Part shown: positions 55,475-56,853 of the stretch, piece by piece
Layout: each line of letters starts with the position of its first letter
Position numbering within the stretch: the first letter of the stretch is position 1
From: Rhizobium sp. Q54
GTDB lineage: Bacteria > Pseudomonadota > Alphaproteobacteria > SHVZ01
Direction: 5' to 3'
DNA length: 56,853 nt
Assembly: GCA_945871425.1 (NCBI GenBank)
Contig: CAMBVS010000021.1
Coordinates: 1 to 56,853, forward strand
Made by a program: the position numbers and the translations under genes
The notes under the pieces: generated by a model
The model's input: only the letters and a program-made list of their open reading frames with translations
Databases searched by the model: none
Told to the model about the DNA's origin: nothing

Positions 55475-56428
55475 ATGCGTCGATTGTTGGTGTGCGGAGC
55501 GACAGGATTTATCGGTCGAAATCTCACTGAGTATTTTGCCAACGATCCACGATATCAGGTGACAGCCGTTTACCATCAGCGTCCACCATTTTCATGTACA
55601 GGCGTAGCCTGGATTCAGGCCGACCTGACACAAACTGAAGATGTCCTCAAAGTTGTCCGTGGCCAAGATATCGTCTTGCAGGCGGCGGCGACCACCTCGG
55701 GTGTACGTACGACGATCACAAATCCATCTCAGCAGATCGTCGACAATGCAGTGATGAATTCCTATCTGTTTGCTGCAGCTCGCGAGCAACGCATTAGTCA
55801 CTTCATTTTTCCTTCGTGCACGATCATGCTCGCGTCAAGCGAATTACCTCAGTGTGAAGAGGATTACGATCCCCGGACACGACCCCACCCGGTTTATGAA
55901 GGTGCCGCTTACACGAAACTCTATCTGGAACACCTCGGCGCCTACTATGCGCGCTTGGGGCCAACTAAGTTCACGATGCTTCGCCATTCCAATGTCTACG
56001 GTCCACACGACAAATTCGACCTACAACGAAGCCACGTGTTCGGTGCGACTATCACAAAGGTCCTGGGTTCTAACGATGGACGAGTTGTTGTGTGGGGAAC
56101 CGGCGAGGAGAAGCGGGATATGCTGCATGTCGACGATTTGGTGGCAGCTTTCGCACTGGCGCTCGATAGACAAGAGAACGCGTTCAGTCTCTATAATATT
56201 GGTTACGGAAGATCAGTGTCGGTCCGGGAACTCGTTCTTAGTATAGTGCAGGCTTCCGGTAGGCCCCTCGCCATCGTCCATGACGAAAGCAAGCCGACGG
56301 TCAAGGTCAATATTACTCTCGATTGTCGCAAAGCCGAAGTCGAACTCGGTTGGCGGACAAGAGTCGCGCTCGAGGACGGAATTCGCCGGACAATTTCTTG
56401 GTGGCGCGAAAATCAACCCATCGCATAA
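55475..56428 (+). CDS. NAD-dependent epimerase/dehydratase (GDP-fucose synthase-like)
   Basis: The 317-residue extended SDR has the NAD loop LLVCGATGFIGRNLTEYF, DLTQTEDVL, the AAATTSGV segment and substrate-domain motifs LRHSNVYGPHDKFDLQRSHV, EEKRDMLHVDDLVAAF and YNIGYGRSVSVREL. It resembles GDP-L-fucose synthase and similar sugar epimerases. In the active-site stretch the sequence is YEGAAYTKL: Lys is present, but the Tyr expected four residues before it is Ala. The gene uses many A/T-ending codons, unlike the core genes, and lies between IS remnants, so it is probably acquired. It may belong to a surface polysaccharide cluster otherwise lost. Confidence 0.85.
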   Translation: MRRLLVCGATGFIGRNLTEYFANDPRYQVTAVYHQRPPFSCTGVAWIQADLTQTEDVLKVVRGQDIVLQAAATTSGVRTTITNPSQQIVDNAVMNSYLFAAAREQRISHFIFPSCTIMLASSELPQCEEDYDPRTRPHPVYEGAAYTKLYLEHLGAYYARLGPTKFTMLRHSNVYGPHDKFDLQRSHVFGATITKVLGSNDGRVVVWGTGEEKRDMLHVDDLVAAFALALDRQENAFSLYNIGYGRSVSVRELVLSIVQASGRPLAIVHDESKPTVKVNITLDCRKAEVELGWRTRVALEDGIRRTISWWRENQPIA

Positions 56429-56705
56429 CTGTGTTTTCATGAGATCTACAAGCTAAGATTGAAATTTGGATGCTAATACTCATCCGTGAAGAAACCGGCG
56501 AGGCGCCGGGATGTCGGGCCAGTAGACGCGGCACCGAAGGCGCGGATAGCCCGGTCACGGCTCGCGCCGGGCTCTAGGTAATAGACAAAGCCGGCCGCCG
56601 AGACTTTCTTGCGGTTTTTGTCGACGTCGATGTTGGTCACAAAAGTCAGAGCAGGCAAACCCACACTTTCGCCGTCAGTCTTGTCGGGTTTTTTGCGCGA
56701 GTACC
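56429..56705. other. Gap next to IS66, weak reading frame only
   Basis: A minus-strand frame (56473-56664, 63 residues, containing GFVYYLEPGASRDRAIRAFG) is the best open stretch, but it has no recognisable family and no clear ribosome site. I see no RNA or repeat. Bases 56698-56705 (cgagtacc) are the expected 8-bp target copy of the adjoining IS66 element. Confidence 0.35.
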
Positions 56706-56853
56706 GTAAGCGGTGTTACGCGGCCCTTTGAATGGCTTGATTAGCGGCCCAGTGCCAGGGCAGGAGATCGTCGAGGCTGTTGGCTGGGTGCCCGGCGACG
56801 AGGCGCGCGAGCACCTCGGCGAGATAGGCTTGCGGATCGACGGCGTTCAGTTT
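56706..56853 (-). mobile_element. End of an IS66-family element
   Basis: GTAAGCGG at 56706 is the conserved start of IS66 terminal repeats. The transposase gene stop lies 3 bases inside it, and the element continues beyond the right edge of the window. Confidence 0.8.
56716..56853 (-). CDS. tnpC: IS66-family transposase TnpC, C-terminal 45 residues (partial)
   Basis: Read on the minus strand from the window edge: KLNAVDPQAYLAEVLARLVA, then a GHP stretch, SLDDLLPWHWAANQAI and a TAA stop at 56716-56718. The pattern KLNxVDPQAYLxxVLxRL followed by LDxLLPW is the standard IS66 TnpC end. The catalytic part lies outside the window. The short distance from stop to terminal repeat is normal for the family. 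Confidence 0.9.
   Translation of the reverse strand, partial: KLNAVDPQAYLAEVLARLVAGHPANSLDDLLPWHWAANQAIQRAA

Overview
The window looks like high-GC alphaproteobacterial chromosome, probably of the Rhodospirillales/Hyphomicrobiales sphere. I base this on the ntrYX pair, the hrcA-grpE / rph-rdgB-hemW neighbourhood, a GTTC-N7-GTTC LexA box, tripartite tricarboxylate (Tct/Bug) transport genes and a 41-residue L36. Genus cannot be decided from the sequence alone.

Left end (1-8361) is accessory DNA. It opens with the 3' end of an ISL3-family insertion sequence, then a three-gene SRAP (yedK-like) operon. Next comes a compact immunity-like cluster: a TIR protein with a C-terminal adaptor-like domain, divergent from a ThsB-like TIR gene, a caspase-like protease gene and a small RyR-like gene. 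A umuDC mutagenesis operon under a clear SOS box, an orphan hypothetical gene, a Sel1-repeat protein and a secreted nuclease follow. The block ends exactly at the 3' end of a tRNA-Ser(UGA) gene, a classical island insertion point.

Middle (8452-34353) is mostly uptake and catabolism. It holds a five-gene peptide/nickel-type ABC transporter; an outer-membrane/cyclase trio (Slam-like barrel, FecR plus TbpB-like protein, CHASE2 adenylate cyclase); an ArsR regulator; an FMN reductase; a P1 peptidase; and a coupled run of oxidoreductase, MFS transporter, CocE-type hydrolase, aldo/keto reductase and YbaK-like deacylase. A methyltransferase, a Rieske oxygenase and tctCBA follow.

The core block (34456-43247) has grpE and hrcA facing rph, a GNAT gene, rdgB and hemW, then ntrY and ntrX. 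After it come a purine permease (43334-44623), a Tat-dependent sugar or glycerol-phosphate type ABC transporter (44779-49258), a GNAT gene and glycolate oxidase glcDEF on the minus strand, a small protein with a flagellin-like tail, and rpmJ.

Right end (54979-56853) is again mobile: an IS3 end remnant abutting a frameshifted IS256 transposase remnant, a less GC-rich sugar-nucleotide epimerase gene, and the end of an IS66 element running out of the window.

The two most promising unusual systems are the TIR/caspase/RyR-like cluster (1460-4011), which resembles caspase-type Thoeris immunity with extra parts, and the Slam-like / FecR-TbpB-like / CHASE2-cyclase trio (14259-20600), which could couple surface display of a binding protein to cAMP signalling.
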